A program made the translations under genes and the position numbers. From NCBI GenBank assembly GCA_025353105.1, contig JANXRG010000094.1, positions 1 through 64,000 on the forward strand: DNA of 64,000 bases, read 5' to 3'. The notes under the pieces are model-generated. The model searched no databases. It was not told where the DNA came from and saw nothing but the letters and a program-made list of their open reading frames with translations. The first letter of the stretch is position 1, and each line of letters starts with the position of its first letter. The DNA is from Verrucomicrobiota bacterium (GTDB taxonomy: Bacteria > Verrucomicrobiota > Verrucomicrobiia > Chthoniobacterales > SZAS-18). This document shows positions 25,851 to 35,875 of the stretch, in pieces.

Positions 25851-28475
25851 TTACGGCCGCGCGCCCGTTTCCGGCATGTCGAGAACCTCCTCGACCTTCC
25901 GAATCAGCTGATTCAAATCGTACGGCTTCGGCAGGAAGCCGGCGACCTGGCCCTCGAGTTGCGGGTCCGCCGTCACATCCGGCCCGTATCCGCTTGAAAT
26001 CAGGATTTTCAACGTCGGCTTCATCGTGCGCATGAGGTACGCGCATTCGGGGCCCGCCATCTTCGGCATCGTCAGATCGAGCACGACGAGATCGATGTCG
26101 AAATCCGCCCGCTGGAAAACCTCAAGAGCTTCCAGTCCATTGCTCGCGGTCAACACTTCCGTCGCAATATCCCCCAGGGCCGCCGCGCAGAATTCGCGGA
26201 GGTCGGGCTCGTCATCGACGACCATGATTTTCACCGGACGCCGGGCGCTGGGCGCACGGGGCGCCACGACCACCTCCTCGGTGTGCTCGACCTCGCGGGC
26301 GGGGATGAAGACGGAAAACTTCGTGCCGATTTTCTCGGCGCTGTTCACCTCGATGAAGCCGTTGTGCTTCTTGATGATGCCGTAGACCATCGCAAGACCG
26401 AGGCCGGTGCCCTTGCCGACGTCCTTCGTCGTGAAGAACGGCTCGAAGATGCGGTGCAACGATTCCTTGGGGATGCCGATGCCGTTGTCCTCGACCTCCA
26501 GGACCGCAAACGGCCGCACGGCGTTTTCCGCGGTGGCCTGCGCATCCACGCCGCGCCGCGTCGTGATCGTGATCTGGCCGCCGCCCTTCTTGCTCGAAAG
26601 CGCGTCGCGCGCGTTGAGGACGAGGTTGATGATCACCTGCTGAATCTGCGTCTCGTCGGCCTCGACGTACGGTAGTCCGCCTTGCGGCGTGAAGCGCATT
26701 TCAATCGTCGCCGGAACGGTCGACCGCAGCATGCCGTGCGTCTCTTCGATTAACTTGTTGAGGTCGAACAGCCGCAGGTTGGTGGGATTGCGGCGCGAGA
26801 ACGCGAGCAACTGTCCAGTAAGTTCCGCGGCGCGATTCGCACTGCGTTCGATCTGCAACAATTTCTGACTCGACGGGTCGTCGGGCGATGTCGCCCGCTT
26901 GAGCAGCTCGGTGTAGCCGAGAATGGTCGTAAGCAGATTGTTGAAATCATGCGCCACCCCGCCGGCGAGCGTGCCGATGGAATCCATTTTTTGGGAGTGG
27001 ATGATCTGGCGCTCCATCTCCTTGTCGTAGGTGATGTCGCGGAAGAAAAACATCCGGCCGAAAATGTGTCCGGTGCTGTCGCGGGCGGGCGCGGTGTAGC
27101 GATGCAGGATGCGGACGCCGGCGGTGGCTTCCGAGAGAATCATCTCATCGATGCGTTCGGAGGCGGGTTCGGCGAGGAGTCCCTCGAGAATCTTCATCTG
27201 CGCATCCCAATCGCGCAGGCTGGCGCGGATCAGATCCATCATCTCGCGCGGGCTGCCGCCGGCGAGCTTCGCCTTGGAGATGCCGAACAGTTCGCGGAAG
27301 CGCTGGTTGACCAGCGTGATGACCGGTTTGCCGGGGGTTGTCTGCTCGATCACCATCACGGCGATGTCCGAGGAATTGAGCAGATTGTTGAGATAGGTAC
27401 CGCGCTCGATCGATTGCTTGGCGAGTAAGCGGCCCTCGAGCGCGAGGCTCAACGTGGTCGCCAGATCCTCCAGCAGCATGGCATCCGACTCGCGCCACGG
27501 CGGTCCGCTCCGCTCGAACATCATTGCCCAGCGGTAGCCGGGATGCCCGGTCAGCGCGATCGCGAGGTAGTTGGATCGCGCGTTCGGATTGCCACCGGGC
27601 TGGAAAGGCGGCGGGACGTTGAAAACGGTCGCTCCGGTCGCGCGCAGGATCGGATCGAGATATTGAATCGCCCATTCGCGTGGCGGCGGGGTGTGCGTGA
27701 ACGGGTTCTGGTTGTGGCTCTGCGCGGCCGCTTCCGCGATGATTGTCTTGCGGCCCCAGTCCCAGATCGTGCCGAGATCCGGCGGCACCAGCCACAGGCA
27801 CGCGTGTTCCGCGCGCAACGACTCACAGAGCTGGCAGATCACTTCATTCTCGAAATGGATGCTTTCCGGAAGCACCCGCAGCAGCGTGCTTTCGATCGTC
27901 CGCCGCCGCATCGTGTAGTCCTCCGTCCCCGGCACTTCATTCTCGGGGCGGGGCGCCGACGGTGACAGGACAGTCGAAACGATGGGATTCGGAAGCTGCG
28001 GTTCGGCCTTCTCCGGTTCGGGCGCGCGGATGGCCCCGATTTCCTGCTCGGTGAACAGCTCCGGTTCGACCACCGTGGTGACGGCAGAAATGGATGACCC
28101 GGGTGCCGCGGGCGCCGGCAGCGGAGCGGGCCCGATCGTTGCCGGGGTGACCGGCACGGGGGCCGATTCTTGCACGCGTGCGGACGACGACGACCCCGGC
28201 AAATCGATCGACACCGCTTCGGATTCGCCCGGTTTTCGCTTCATCCACGGCTCAACGGCGGGCGGTGGGGTGTGGCTGCCGCGCAGGGAAACCACCCGGC
28301 CATTCGGCGCGCCGCCGGTCAGGTCGGCGGGCGGATCCGCGCTCGGGGACTCAACCGTCTCCACCTCAGCACCACCACCGAAGAGCGCGCTCAATCTCCG
28401 GAAATACGACGGGCGCTCCAGGCCGATGGACGGCGGGGAGGATTCCGAATCGAATTTTTTGGCGGGGGTGCCCAT
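25851..28475 (-). CDS. Hybrid sensor histidine kinase with PAS and receiver domains
   Basis: 874 residues, without obvious membrane spans. The first 170 residues are Pro/Ala-rich and disordered. A GAF-like region follows ([23 protein letters not shown] to about 380), then a PAS domain ([19 protein letters not shown] to [12 protein letters not shown]). The H-box [11 protein letters not shown] has His509, then HATPase with [21 protein letters not shown] and [14 protein letters not shown]-terminal receiver has Asp800 in VVLDLTMP and Lys in LPKPYD. Signals and partner are unknown, and no separate response regulator is adjacent. It should be cytosolic or associate with a membrane partner. Confidence 0.92.
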   Translation of the reverse strand: MGTPAKKFDSESSPPSIGLERPSYFRRLSALFGGGAEVETVESPSADPPADLTGGAPNGRVVSLRGSHTPPPAVEPWMKRKPGESEAVSIDLPGSSSSARVQESAPVPVTPATIGPAPLPAPAAPGSSISAVTTVVEPELFTEQEIGAIRAPEPEKAEPQLPNPIVSTVLSPSAPRPENEVPGTEDYTMRRRTIESTLLRVLPESIHFENEVICQLCESLRAEHACLWLVPPDLGTIWDWGRKTIIAEAAAQSHNQNPFTHTPPPREWAIQYLDPILRATGATVFNVPPPFQPGGNPNARSNYLAIALTGHPGYRWAMMFERSGPPWRESDAMLLEDLATTLSLALEGRLLAKQSIERGTYLNNLLNSSDIAVMVIEQTTPGKPVITLVNQRFRELFGISKAKLAGGSPREMMDLIRASLRDWDAQMKILEGLLAEPASERIDEMILSEATAGVRILHRYTAPARDSTGHIFGRMFFFRDITYDKEMERQIIHSQKMDSIGTLAGGVAHDFNNLLTTILGYTELLKRATSPDDPSSQKLLQIERSANRAAELTGQLLAFSRRNPTNLRLFDLNKLIEETHGMLRSTVPATIEMRFTPQGGLPYVEADETQIQQVIINLVLNARDALSSKKGGGQITITTRRGVDAQATAENAVRPFAVLEVEDNGIGIPKESLHRIFEPFFTTKDVGKGTGLGLAMVYGIIKKHNGFIEVNSAEKIGTKFSVFIPAREVEHTEEVVVAPRAPSARRPVKIMVVDDEPDLREFCAAALGDIATEVLTASNGLEALEVFQRADFDIDLVVLDLTMPKMAGPECAYLMRTMKPTLKILISSGYGPDVTADPQLEGQVAGFLPKPYDLNQLIRKVEEVLDMPETGARP

Positions 28476-28505
28476 GTGCAGCCGGGAGCTGGAAAGTCTG
28501 TTCGA

Positions 28506-29300
28506 CTAAGCCGAAGATTTGGAAAGAAAATATCCGCGATCGCGCTCGGAAATCGCATGGCCAAGACGCTCCTTCACCTGGAGCATGTCTTCCCACGCTT
28601 TCCGTTTTTCGGAGAGCGCCTGATTTCGCAGGAGGTAGGCGGGATGGTAGGTCACCATCAGGGGAATGCCGCGAAAATCGTGCCACGCGCCCCGCAGTTC
28701 TCCCAGTGGTCGGGTCTGGCCCAGCAGGCCCTTCGCCGCGGTCGCGCCCAAGCCCACGATGACGCGCGGCTGGATGATTCCGACCTGCTCGGTTAGGTAA
28801 GGAAAACAAGTGCCCATCTCCTCCGGCGTGGGGGGCCGATTGCCGGCCGTCTGCCCGGGCGTGTCCGGCCGGCATTTGAGGATGTTGGCGATGTACACGT
28901 CTTCACGACGGTAGCCCATCGTCTGGATGATCTTGGTGAGCAATTGACCGGCGCGTCCGACAAAAGGCTCCCCCTGCGCGTCCTCTTCGGCACCGGGTGC
29001 CTCGCCCACAAACATGATTTCCGCCTCCGGATTCCCGACCCCAAAGACCACGGTCTTCCGGCTCGCGGCGAGGTGTGGACACTTCGTGCAAGCCGAGGCG
29101 ATCGCGTGCAGGCGGGCGAGACGTTGGGCCTTGGATTCCGGGTCGTCCGCCCGCGAGACTGGGGTTGGGGCTGGGGTGACCTCCGGAGTTTCGCGCAAAC
29201 GTACGAGGGCCGACTGGCTTGCGCCGCGGGTGTACCCGGTCTCCCGCGCGCGCTCGAGGTGACCGATGACCGCACGCAACGCTTCGGGAAATGCACTCAT
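28506..29300 (-). CDS. Uracil-DNA glycosylase, family 4, iron-sulphur type
   Basis: 264 residues. It removes uracil from DNA in base-excision repair. Four cysteines at 71, 74, 143 and 165 match the 4Fe-4S ligands of family 4 enzymes (CTKC, LKCRP, GTCFPYL). Motif GEAPG at 99-103 and the C-terminal TYHPAYLL with His219 form the catalytic pocket. The first 65 residues are a low-complexity extension seen in some bacterial members. The 5' end overlaps the pseudouridine synthase stop by 4 bp, so these two genes are translationally coupled. Confidence 0.92.
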   Translation of the reverse strand: MSAFPEALRAVIGHLERARETGYTRGASQSALVRLRETPEVTPAPTPVSRADDPESKAQRLARLHAIASACTKCPHLAASRKTVVFGVGNPEAEIMFVGEAPGAEEDAQGEPFVGRAGQLLTKIIQTMGYRREDVYIANILKCRPDTPGQTAGNRPPTPEEMGTCFPYLTEQVGIIQPRVIVGLGATAAKGLLGQTRPLGELRGAWHDFRGIPLMVTYHPAYLLRNQALSEKRKAWEDMLQVKERLGHAISERDRGYFLSKSSA

Positions 29301-30247
29301 GAGGTCGGCGCGGGGACGTGGTCGAGGTACGCAAGAAAATCGGCGGGCAAAGGCGCGACAAACCGCAGGGCTTCACCCGTGCGGGGGTGCGTAAAGGCGA
29401 GGATCCACGCGTGCAGCATCTGCCGACGGGGCCGCGGAGTCACGTCCGAAACAGGCCCGCCGTACAGCGTGTCCCCCAGAATCGGATGACCGAGGTGCTT
29501 GAGGTGCACGCGAATCTGGTGCGTCCGGCCGCTGTGCAACCGGCATTCCAGCAGCGAAGCGGCGAGGCCGATGTCACTGGGCTTGAGCCGCTGCAACAGC
29601 CGGTACGTCGTCAGCGCCGCCCGTCCGTGCCCGTCGGCTGCCACCGCCATTTTCTTGCGTTCGTGCCGGTGGCGGGCAATGGGCGCGTCGATCGATCCCG
29701 ATTCCACGCGGGGCCAACCACGGGCGAGCGCGAGGTACCGCTTTTCCATCGTCCGTTCGACGAATTGGGCGGCTAGCGCGGCATGCGCGGCGTCGTTTTT
29801 GGCGATGACGATGAGCCCGCTGGTGTCCTTGTCGAGCCGATGCACGATGCCGGGGCGCTCGGCGCCGGTGCCGCCAGAGAGAGCGGCGCTGTGGTGCAGC
29901 AGCGCATTCACCAGCGTGCCCTCCGCGTGACCGACCGCCGGATGGGTGACCAGTCCGGCCGGCTTGTTCACCACGATGATGTCCGCGTCTTCGAAAATGA
30001 TTTCCAAGGCAATGTCTTCGGGCTCGGCTCGCAGCGGCGGCCGCGGCGGTTCGCGGAGTGAAATGCGATCGTGGACGCGCACCGTCTCGCCGGGCTTCGC
30101 TGCGGGACGCGCGTTGAGCAGGACATCACCCGAGCGAATCAGCGATTGGATGCGCGAGCGCGAGAGGTGCGGCGCGGATTCACAAAGGAAATGATCCAGC
30201 CGCCCGCCGGCGCGATCGGCGGAAACTTCAAATTCGAGCGTCTCCAT
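29297..30247 (-). CDS. rluD: RluA/RluD-family 23S rRNA pseudouridine synthase
   Basis: 316 residues from ATG 30247; a GTG at 30262 overlaps the upstream stop. An N-terminal S4 RNA-binding domain (AGGRLDHFLCESAPHLSRSR) is followed by the synthase fold with the catalytic Asp in HRLDKDTSGLIVIAK, then RTHQIRVHLKHLGHPILGD. The S4 domain together with HRLDKDTSG favours RluD, which modifies 23S helix 69, but RluB- or RluC-like specificity cannot be excluded. It is part of a compact minus-strand run with PlsB-like and UDG genes. Confidence 0.85.
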   Translation of the reverse strand: METLEFEVSADRAGGRLDHFLCESAPHLSRSRIQSLIRSGDVLLNARPAAKPGETVRVHDRISLREPPRPPLRAEPEDIALEIIFEDADIIVVNKPAGLVTHPAVGHAEGTLVNALLHHSAALSGGTGAERPGIVHRLDKDTSGLIVIAKNDAAHAALAAQFVERTMEKRYLALARGWPRVESGSIDAPIARHRHERKKMAVAADGHGRAALTTYRLLQRLKPSDIGLAASLLECRLHSGRTHQIRVHLKHLGHPILGDTLYGGPVSDVTPRPRRQMLHAWILAFTHPRTGEALRFVAPLPADFLAYLDHVPAPTS

Positions 30248-30258
30248 GGGTGGTCCCT

Positions 30259-31698
30259 TCACGCCGCCTGCGCCGCCGCCTTTTGATGCGGCGGAAGCAG
30301 GTGCTCAAACGACCGGGCGTAATACTGCAGGACGAGAAGATCCTTCGCGCGGGCGCGGTATCGGCCGTTGTCCTCCTCGAGCAAGTGGCGGAGCGTCAGC
30401 ATGCGGAGGCCCGATTCGAGCGTGTACGAGCGGCTCTGACGCGGGATGTAGAGATGCGCGCCTTGCGCCTTCAGCTGCGCCATGAGCGCGTTGGCGCGCG
30501 ACTTCCATTCGAGGTCGTCAAGCCAGCGATCGCCGGCCTCGACAAACACCGCCGCGACGAGCGCAGCCGGAACCACGGGCACGATCGCCGCCACGGCGGT
30601 CATGAGGTCGCGCGCGAGCGTCCCGACCTTTTCGATTCGGTCCTCGCGCGACATATGCTGAAGGTGAAGGTTTCGCGCCGAGGAGTAATTCCGCAGGGAA
30701 ATCGGCGCGCCGAAGTTCACGACCGCGTAGCCGAAGCGATACCAGCCGCCCCGCAGGCGCAGCCAGACGTTGCGAGCGACAAAACGGATGAAGCCCCGCA
30801 GCGCTTGACCGCGCGAGAGGCGCGGTGCATCGGGATTCAGTTCCGAAAGGAGATTTCGATCCTCCAGGACGCGATCATAATTGACTGCCACCGGAATGAA
30901 GATCAGGTCGCGCGGGCCCTCGGAATCAAACCCACGCACCATGTAATCAAGGAGGCCAAGCTTGGGCGGACGGAGGCGGCCGTCGCGGCTGAGTCCGCCC
31001 TCGGGATAGACAACTTGCACGATGCCGCCCTCGGTCGCCATCTGGACGTAGCGCTCGAGCACGCGGCGATAGAGGGTGTTGCCCGAGCCGCGGCGCACGA
31101 AGAACGCGCCCATCGCGCGGACGAGCTGGCTGACGGGCCACACCTGCGCCCATTCGCCCACCGCGTAGCTCAGTGCGACCTGGTCCGCCGCGAGGTACGC
31201 GAGGAGAATGTAATCCATATTGCTCCGGTGATTCATCACGAAGACGACGCTCGCCTTGGGGTCGATCTTCGAGAGTTCGCCCACGTCGCTCCCACCCAGG
31301 CGCACGCGATAGAACGATCGCGCGATGAACTGTGCGAGCCAAGCGCCGACCCGGAAATAGATATACGGCCGGAACGCAGGCACGGTCTCTCTCGCGTACC
31401 TTTCCACGCGCTTCGAGACGACGGCCTGCGACTCGCCGGTCAAGCGGCGCTCCTCCTCGATCGCGTCGAGCACGCGCGGATCCGACACAAGTCGCCCGAT
31501 CAGTGAGTCGCGCCGCGCCATCTTGTACGTCGGGATGCGGAAGCTGAGCTTCTCGTTGAGCCGCTCGATTAGCCGCTGGGCGCGATTGCGCCAGTACCGG
31601 CGCCAGATGGGCCAGAGCGTGAGCGAAAGGACCGCCCAACTCGCGAGAATCCCGCCCGACCACACGAGCCAGAGCGGAAGCTGGACGGTCTCATTCAT
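30259..31698 (-). CDS. PlsB-like glycerol-3-phosphate acyltransferase
   Basis: 479 residues from ATG 31698. One membrane helix (LPLWLVWSGGILASWAVLSLTLW) anchors the N-terminus. Acyltransferase motifs are NHRSNMD with His157 and Asp162 (HX4D), FVRRGSGNTLYRR, and VYPEGGLSRDGRLRPPKLG, which is close to the PlsB motif EGGRSRTG rather than to PlsC. PlsB acylates sn-glycerol-3-phosphate in phospholipid synthesis. The protein is shorter than E. coli PlsB (about 800) and so belongs to the compact variants. It overlaps the hydrolase stop by 8 bp. Confidence 0.8.
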   Translation of the reverse strand: MNETVQLPLWLVWSGGILASWAVLSLTLWPIWRRYWRNRAQRLIERLNEKLSFRIPTYKMARRDSLIGRLVSDPRVLDAIEEERRLTGESQAVVSKRVERYARETVPAFRPYIYFRVGAWLAQFIARSFYRVRLGGSDVGELSKIDPKASVVFVMNHRSNMDYILLAYLAADQVALSYAVGEWAQVWPVSQLVRAMGAFFVRRGSGNTLYRRVLERYVQMATEGGIVQVVYPEGGLSRDGRLRPPKLGLLDYMVRGFDSEGPRDLIFIPVAVNYDRVLEDRNLLSELNPDAPRLSRGQALRGFIRFVARNVWLRLRGGWYRFGYAVVNFGAPISLRNYSSARNLHLQHMSREDRIEKVGTLARDLMTAVAAIVPVVPAALVAAVFVEAGDRWLDDLEWKSRANALMAQLKAQGAHLYIPRQSRSYTLESGLRMLTLRHLLEEDNGRYRARAKDLLVLQYYARSFEHLLPPHQKAAAQAA

Positions 31699-32380
31699 CG
31701 GAATTTGCGAGCTTGATGGCGTCCTCGCGGTCGAAGCGCCCGTGCTTGAGAAAGTGCACGACCTGATCCTGCACCAACGTCTTGTCCATGATGAACGTGT
31801 GGGTGTACGGCAGCGCGAGGAAGTCCGACATGCCGACAAGTTTTGTCCTTTCGACGGGCACGACGCCGTCGCTGGGCATGGTGGAGATGACAGGGCCGAA
31901 CACCGGGTTGCGGTTCACGGTCCCGGCGATAATTCCGAGCTCGAACTGCGCCGGCCCGAGCCTCGCCGGCAGCGCGCCGGCGTCGGTCCGCATTTGCCCG
32001 GACGCCGGCCCGAGGATCGCGCGCAGCATCCGGCCGAGCAGGGGCGCGCGCAGGTTGTAGAAATCAACGACTTCGGTTCCCTGGTTTGGTGGCGCCAGCA
32101 TCACGACGCGCCCGAGTCGATCGACCTTGTGCTGCTGAAGGTAGGCGCGCACGAGCATGCCGCCCATCGAGTGGGTCACGAAATGGACGGGCAGATCGGT
32201 CTTGGGGGCCCGGGCAAGCGCGCGCCCGATCACGCCGAATGCGAGTGGCTCGATCCGTTCCGTCCGGGACGGATAGTCCGTGTTGTCGACGGTGAATCCT
32301 TCCGCGTTCAGGCGGTGGGCGAGACGGCGCATGGAAAGCGATGTCCGCGCGAGGCCGTGAAGCAATATGATGTGGGACAT
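31691..32380 (-). CDS. Alpha/beta hydrolase, lipase-like
   Basis: 229 residues. The oxyanion region is LLHGLARTSLSM, the nucleophile elbow is THSMGG, the acid lies in PSDGVVPVE and the His in YTHTFIM. The cap region is short, as in small lipases and the EstA/PGAP1-like group. No signal peptide. It shares an operon with the PlsB-like acyltransferase, so a phospholipid or acyl-ester substrate is plausible. Substrate is unknown. Confidence 0.83.
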   Translation of the reverse strand: MSHIILLHGLARTSLSMRRLAHRLNAEGFTVDNTDYPSRTERIEPLAFGVIGRALARAPKTDLPVHFVTHSMGGMLVRAYLQQHKVDRLGRVVMLAPPNQGTEVVDFYNLRAPLLGRMLRAILGPASGQMRTDAGALPARLGPAQFELGIIAGTVNRNPVFGPVISTMPSDGVVPVERTKLVGMSDFLALPYTHTFIMDKTLVQDQVVHFLKHGRFDREDAIKLANSDE

Positions 32381-32400
32381 GAGGCCGCCGCCAGGCGGCG

Positions 32401-32928
32401 GAATGACGAAGAACGAAACCAGAATGACGAACGAATGACGAAACGGAAGTCCGATGAGGCGGGTGAAGTCGGTTAGCTTTCCGAACGATGCAGTATTGCC
32501 GCGAAAATGAGATTGAGCTCCCGCGCCTCACGCCAGAGAAGCCGAGCTTCCATTTCGATCAACGGATGCGCGCGTACGATCAACCGGAGAAAGTGCTTTG
32601 ATTCTCGGGACTCCTTTCGGCAGGTGCTGATTCGCATCCGAAACTCCTTTTTTGAGCCGGCGACATCCGCCTCGCAATGATTCGCGCCAATACTCGATGA
32701 GCAGCCGACCAGTTGCTCAATCAAGCGCGATCTGAGCGGCGACCGCGGAGCCTTTTTGAGCAGGTCAATGACCGCCTCGCCAAATCGCGCCGTTCGCTCT
32801 TCCAGATCAAACACCCTCTTGGCGCCGGCTGGTTTCTCACGCACGGACCAAGCCAACGGGTCGTCACTTACCACCCGATGCCGTTTCGTCATTCGTTCGG
32901 GCTTCGTCATTCTGGTTTCGTCATTCGG
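32401..32928. mobile_element. Inverted-repeat element carrying the four-helix-bundle gene
   Basis: The left arm at 32401-32446 and the right arm at 32881-32928 are inverted copies made of the words GAATGACGAA, CGAAACCAG and CGAATGACGAAACGG. They differ by two small indels. The four-helix-bundle gene fills the interior, and its start codon plus first residues (MTKPERMTKR) are encoded by the right arm. The unit sits between two minus-strand genes without disrupting either. No transposase is encoded, so mobility would need help from elsewhere. Confidence 0.65.
32473..32910 (-). CDS. Four-helix-bundle protein, 23S rRNA intervening-sequence type
   Basis: About 145 residues from ATG 32910 (32892 also possible). 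The core matches the family first seen in 23S rRNA intervening sequences: VFDLEERTARFGEAVIDLL, LIEQLVGCSSSIGANHCEADVAG, and RKESRESKHFLRLIVRA. Members resemble Avd of diversity-generating retroelements in shape; their function is unknown. The N-terminal residues come from the surrounding inverted repeat, which suggests that gene and repeat move or evolve as a unit. Confidence 0.85.
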   Translation of the reverse strand: MTKPERMTKRHRVVSDDPLAWSVREKPAGAKRVFDLEERTARFGEAVIDLLKKAPRSPLRSRLIEQLVGCSSSIGANHCEADVAGSKKEFRMRISTCRKESRESKHFLRLIVRAHPLIEMEARLLWREARELNLIFAAILHRSES

Positions 32929-32962
32929 AGCGGAGCGATGGACGCTCCAACCGCCCAATGAC

Positions 32963-34807
32963 TCAACTTTCCGCTCCACCGCCCCCCGCGTACATCGCAT
33001 CGATTTCCGACTTGTAACGCTCGAGGGCGATCTTCTTTTTTACCTTCAGTGAAGGCGTGAGTAGTCCGCCGTCAATCGTAAATTCCTCCGGGCAAATGAA
33101 GAATTTCTTGATCGTCTCAAACTTCGCCAGCTTCGTGTTCACGACATCGAGGTCCGCCTGCACCAACTCGCGGACCTTGGCCGACCGGGCGAGATCGGCG
33201 ACGGAACAATCGGCGCCAAGCCCAATCAATGGCAGCGCATCGCGGAGCTTTTCCTTGTCCACGCCGATGAGGGCCGTGGCGTAATTGCGCGTGTCGCCCA
33301 CGACGACGATTTGCGAGACGTATTTTTGCGCCTTCACCATGCCCTCGATGCGCTGCGGCACGATGTACTTGCCGCCGGAGGTCTTGATCAGGTCCTTTTT
33401 CCGGTCGGTGATCTTGAGGTAACCCTCGGGGGTGAATTCGCCGATGTCGCCGGTGTAGAACCAACCGTCCTTGATGGCCTCGGCGGTTGCCTCGGGGCGC
33501 TTGTAATACTCGGAGAACAGCGCCTCACTGCGGATCAGGATCTCACCGTCCCCGGCGATCTTGATTTCGGTGTGCGGGAATGGCTTGCCCACCGTGCCGG
33601 GGATTTGCTTGTCGGCGGGGTTGATGCAGCAGCCCGAGAGTGATTCGGTCAGACCGTAACCCTCCATGATGGTGAGGCCGAGGTTGCGGAGAAAATAGAT
33701 GATCTCCGGCGCGAGCGGCGCGCTGCCGCTGATGAAGAAGCGGAGGCGTCCACCAAACTTCTGCTGGATCTTCGAGAAGACGAGTTTGTGGGCGAGACCC
33801 TGTTTCCAGGTGAGGAAACCGCCCGGGGTTTCGCCGCGATCCCTGGCCGCATTAAACTCGTTCGCGGTCCGCAGCGCCCAATGAAAAATCGCCTGTTTGA
33901 GCCCGGAGCTCGCCGCGACCTGCTTGGTGATGCCCGCGTAGATTTTCTCGAGCACCCGGGGCACGGCGGCCATGATGCTGGGGCGGACGAGTCCGATGTT
34001 GCCCACCAACTTGTCGAGCGATTCGGCGAAGACCATCCGCCAGCCAAAGACCAGGATAAGAAAGGAATCCTGCCGGCCGTAGACGTGCGACAGCGGGAGA
34101 TAGGTGAGAATGGTGTCGCTTTCGCCCAGGTGCGTTCCCAGAAACTCGTGCGCACTCTGGAGATTGCGCGACCAGGCGTACTGCGTGATGACCGCGCCTT
34201 TCGGTTCGCCGGTCGTGCCGGAGGTGTAGATGATCGTGGAAATGTCCTTCGGCGGCTGTTCGCGAATCATGGTCTCGAACGCGGCCGGTTGCGCGTCCCT
34301 TTCGGCTTCACCCTCGCGCAACAGCTCGTCGAACGTGCAAATCTCCGGTCCACCCCTGGCCGCGAGAGCCTTCCGGAGCGACTCCCCGACCGGCGCAAAC
34401 GTGAGGAACAATTTTTGCCGCGGAATCTGGTCGAGAATCTTCAGCACCTTCGCGAACTGCGCCTCGTCCTCGATCACCGCCATGCAGCTCTCGGAATGGT
34501 TGATGATGAATGCGACTTCTTCGGGGAGGTAGCTCGGGTAAACCGGCACGACCACGCCACGCGCGGACTGGATCGCGAGGTCCATGAGATTCCACTCGCG
34601 CCGGGTGCTGCTGAGGATGGCGACTTTTTCCTGCGGTTGGAGTCCGCGCGTGCGCAGCGCCAGCGACAGACGTTCGACTGCGCCGCGATAGTCGGCATAG
34701 GTCCATTCCCGGACGACACCGTTTTCGATCCAGCCGATCGCCAGGCGGGTTTTGGATTTCTCGGTTCGTTCGAGGAAGAGCTGGGGGATGGTGTTCAGGG
34801 AGGACAT
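32963..34807 (-). CDS. Long-chain acyl-CoA synthetase (AMP-dependent)
   Basis: 614 residues from ATG 34807; the frame extends to 34915 without conservation. The adenylate-forming signature is TIIYTSGTTGEPKGAV. Others are LPLSHVYGR, GYGLTESLSGCCIN, the hinge GYLKITDRKKDLIKTSGGKYI and a C-terminal Lys region. It resembles the FadD15/Faa-type group with a long linker. It activates free fatty acids to acyl-CoA for degradation or lipid assembly. Neighbouring lipid genes (PlsB-like, hydrolase) support that. Confidence 0.92.
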   Translation of the reverse strand: MSSLNTIPQLFLERTEKSKTRLAIGWIENGVVREWTYADYRGAVERLSLALRTRGLQPQEKVAILSSTRREWNLMDLAIQSARGVVVPVYPSYLPEEVAFIINHSESCMAVIEDEAQFAKVLKILDQIPRQKLFLTFAPVGESLRKALAARGGPEICTFDELLREGEAERDAQPAAFETMIREQPPKDISTIIYTSGTTGEPKGAVITQYAWSRNLQSAHEFLGTHLGESDTILTYLPLSHVYGRQDSFLILVFGWRMVFAESLDKLVGNIGLVRPSIMAAVPRVLEKIYAGITKQVAASSGLKQAIFHWALRTANEFNAARDRGETPGGFLTWKQGLAHKLVFSKIQQKFGGRLRFFISGSAPLAPEIIYFLRNLGLTIMEGYGLTESLSGCCINPADKQIPGTVGKPFPHTEIKIAGDGEILIRSEALFSEYYKRPEATAEAIKDGWFYTGDIGEFTPEGYLKITDRKKDLIKTSGGKYIVPQRIEGMVKAQKYVSQIVVVGDTRNYATALIGVDKEKLRDALPLIGLGADCSVADLARSAKVRELVQADLDVVNTKLAKFETIKKFFICPEEFTIDGGLLTPSLKVKKKIALERYKSEIDAMYAGGGGAES

Positions 34808-34930
34808 GGCAATGTTGATGACGCCACGGCGTGCACCGGGCGGCGGGAACAAGAAAAGGGGGGAACCCAGCCAACGCGGCAGACTAAAGGGCCGGCGCGA
34901 GACGCGGCAATCCAAATCCCGGGGCGACGC

Positions 34931-35761
34931 TCAAACGCGTCCCGCGTAAAACGGATTGTTTTTCTTCTCCAGACCGACCGTCGTGAGCGGCCCATGTCCC
35001 GGGCAGAGAATGGTGTCGTCGGGCAGCGAGAAAATCTGCGTGCGATTCGCCTTGAGGGCGGCTGCGTACAACTCGGGTGCAACGCCGCCCATCGATCCCG
35101 CGAAGAGGGCGTCGCCCACCACCGCGAAGCGCTCGGGTAGGCCCTCGACAACGTAGGTCATGCCGCCGGGGGAATGGCCGGGGGTCGACCGCGCCCGCAC
35201 CTGCAAGGGGCCGGCGCCGCTCGAGCTTCCGGGCGCTATGCCGATGGTTTTCGGCTCGGTGAGCCGCTCCTCGATGCCCACAAAAATCGGCGCGCTGGTG
35301 TATTCGCGCAGCCGGCGCAAATCCGCGACATGGTCCGGGTGCGTGTGCGTCAGGAAAATCATGCCGATCTTCGCGCCCGCCGCCTTCGCCGCCGCGAGCA
35401 TTTTTGAGCATGTCGATCCGGTGTCGAACGCAATCGCCGCGCGCGCCTCGCTGCGCCAGAACAGGAAGGCGTTGACCGTCATGCCCCCGCCGTATGGCGT
35501 CGTGAACATCGCGAATCCGTCGGTCGGCGGAGTCACTTCCGGCCGGTAGCGATCCTCCGAAAGCGCAATCAAGGAATCCGCATGCAAATCCAGGATCTCC
35601 GCGAGGCGGGCCAAGGGCGCGCGCTCCGGATGCCCATTCTTCAGTCTCTGCACGACCCGGAGCGCCAGGCCCGATTTTTCCGCCAGCGTCTGGTCGGACA
35701 AACTCAAACCGCGCTGGGCCTTGGCGATGACGTCGGTGTAAAGGTCTTCGAGGGGAATCAT
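34931..35761 (-). CDS. HTH domain fused to a metallo-beta-lactamase-fold hydrolase
   Basis: 276 residues. The first 65 form a helix-turn-helix of XRE type (LSDQTLAEKSGLALRVVQRLKNG). The rest is a glyoxalase II-like MBL domain with THTHPDH (HxHxDH), STPGHSPGG, VGDALFAG and CPGHGP, so all zinc ligands are present. An MBL enzyme with its own DNA-binding head is unusual; it may sense a thioester or similar compound and act on its own promoter. Start ATG 35761 is 115 bp upstream-facing from a gap before the ankyrin gene. It is co-directional with the acyl-CoA ligase gene. Confidence 0.85.
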   Translation of the reverse strand: MIPLEDLYTDVIAKAQRGLSLSDQTLAEKSGLALRVVQRLKNGHPERAPLARLAEILDLHADSLIALSEDRYRPEVTPPTDGFAMFTTPYGGGMTVNAFLFWRSEARAAIAFDTGSTCSKMLAAAKAAGAKIGMIFLTHTHPDHVADLRRLREYTSAPIFVGIEERLTEPKTIGIAPGSSSGAGPLQVRARSTPGHSPGGMTYVVEGLPERFAVVGDALFAGSMGGVAPELYAAALKANRTQIFSLPDDTILCPGHGPLTTVGLEKKNNPFYAGRV

Positions 35762-35875
35762 GATCCAGAAAATCCAGCCCGGGTGGATCGCGTCGGGTCA
35801 ACGCGATCGCAAGAACTAACCGGCGGGTCCGCCAATTTCAACCGATCGTGCCGGTCGGGGTTTTCCGGGATGGGG

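Noticed and set aside
32401-32446. Short repeated GAATGACGAA words as a CRISPR or satellite
   Set aside because: The words are irregularly spaced and are one arm of an inverted repeat.
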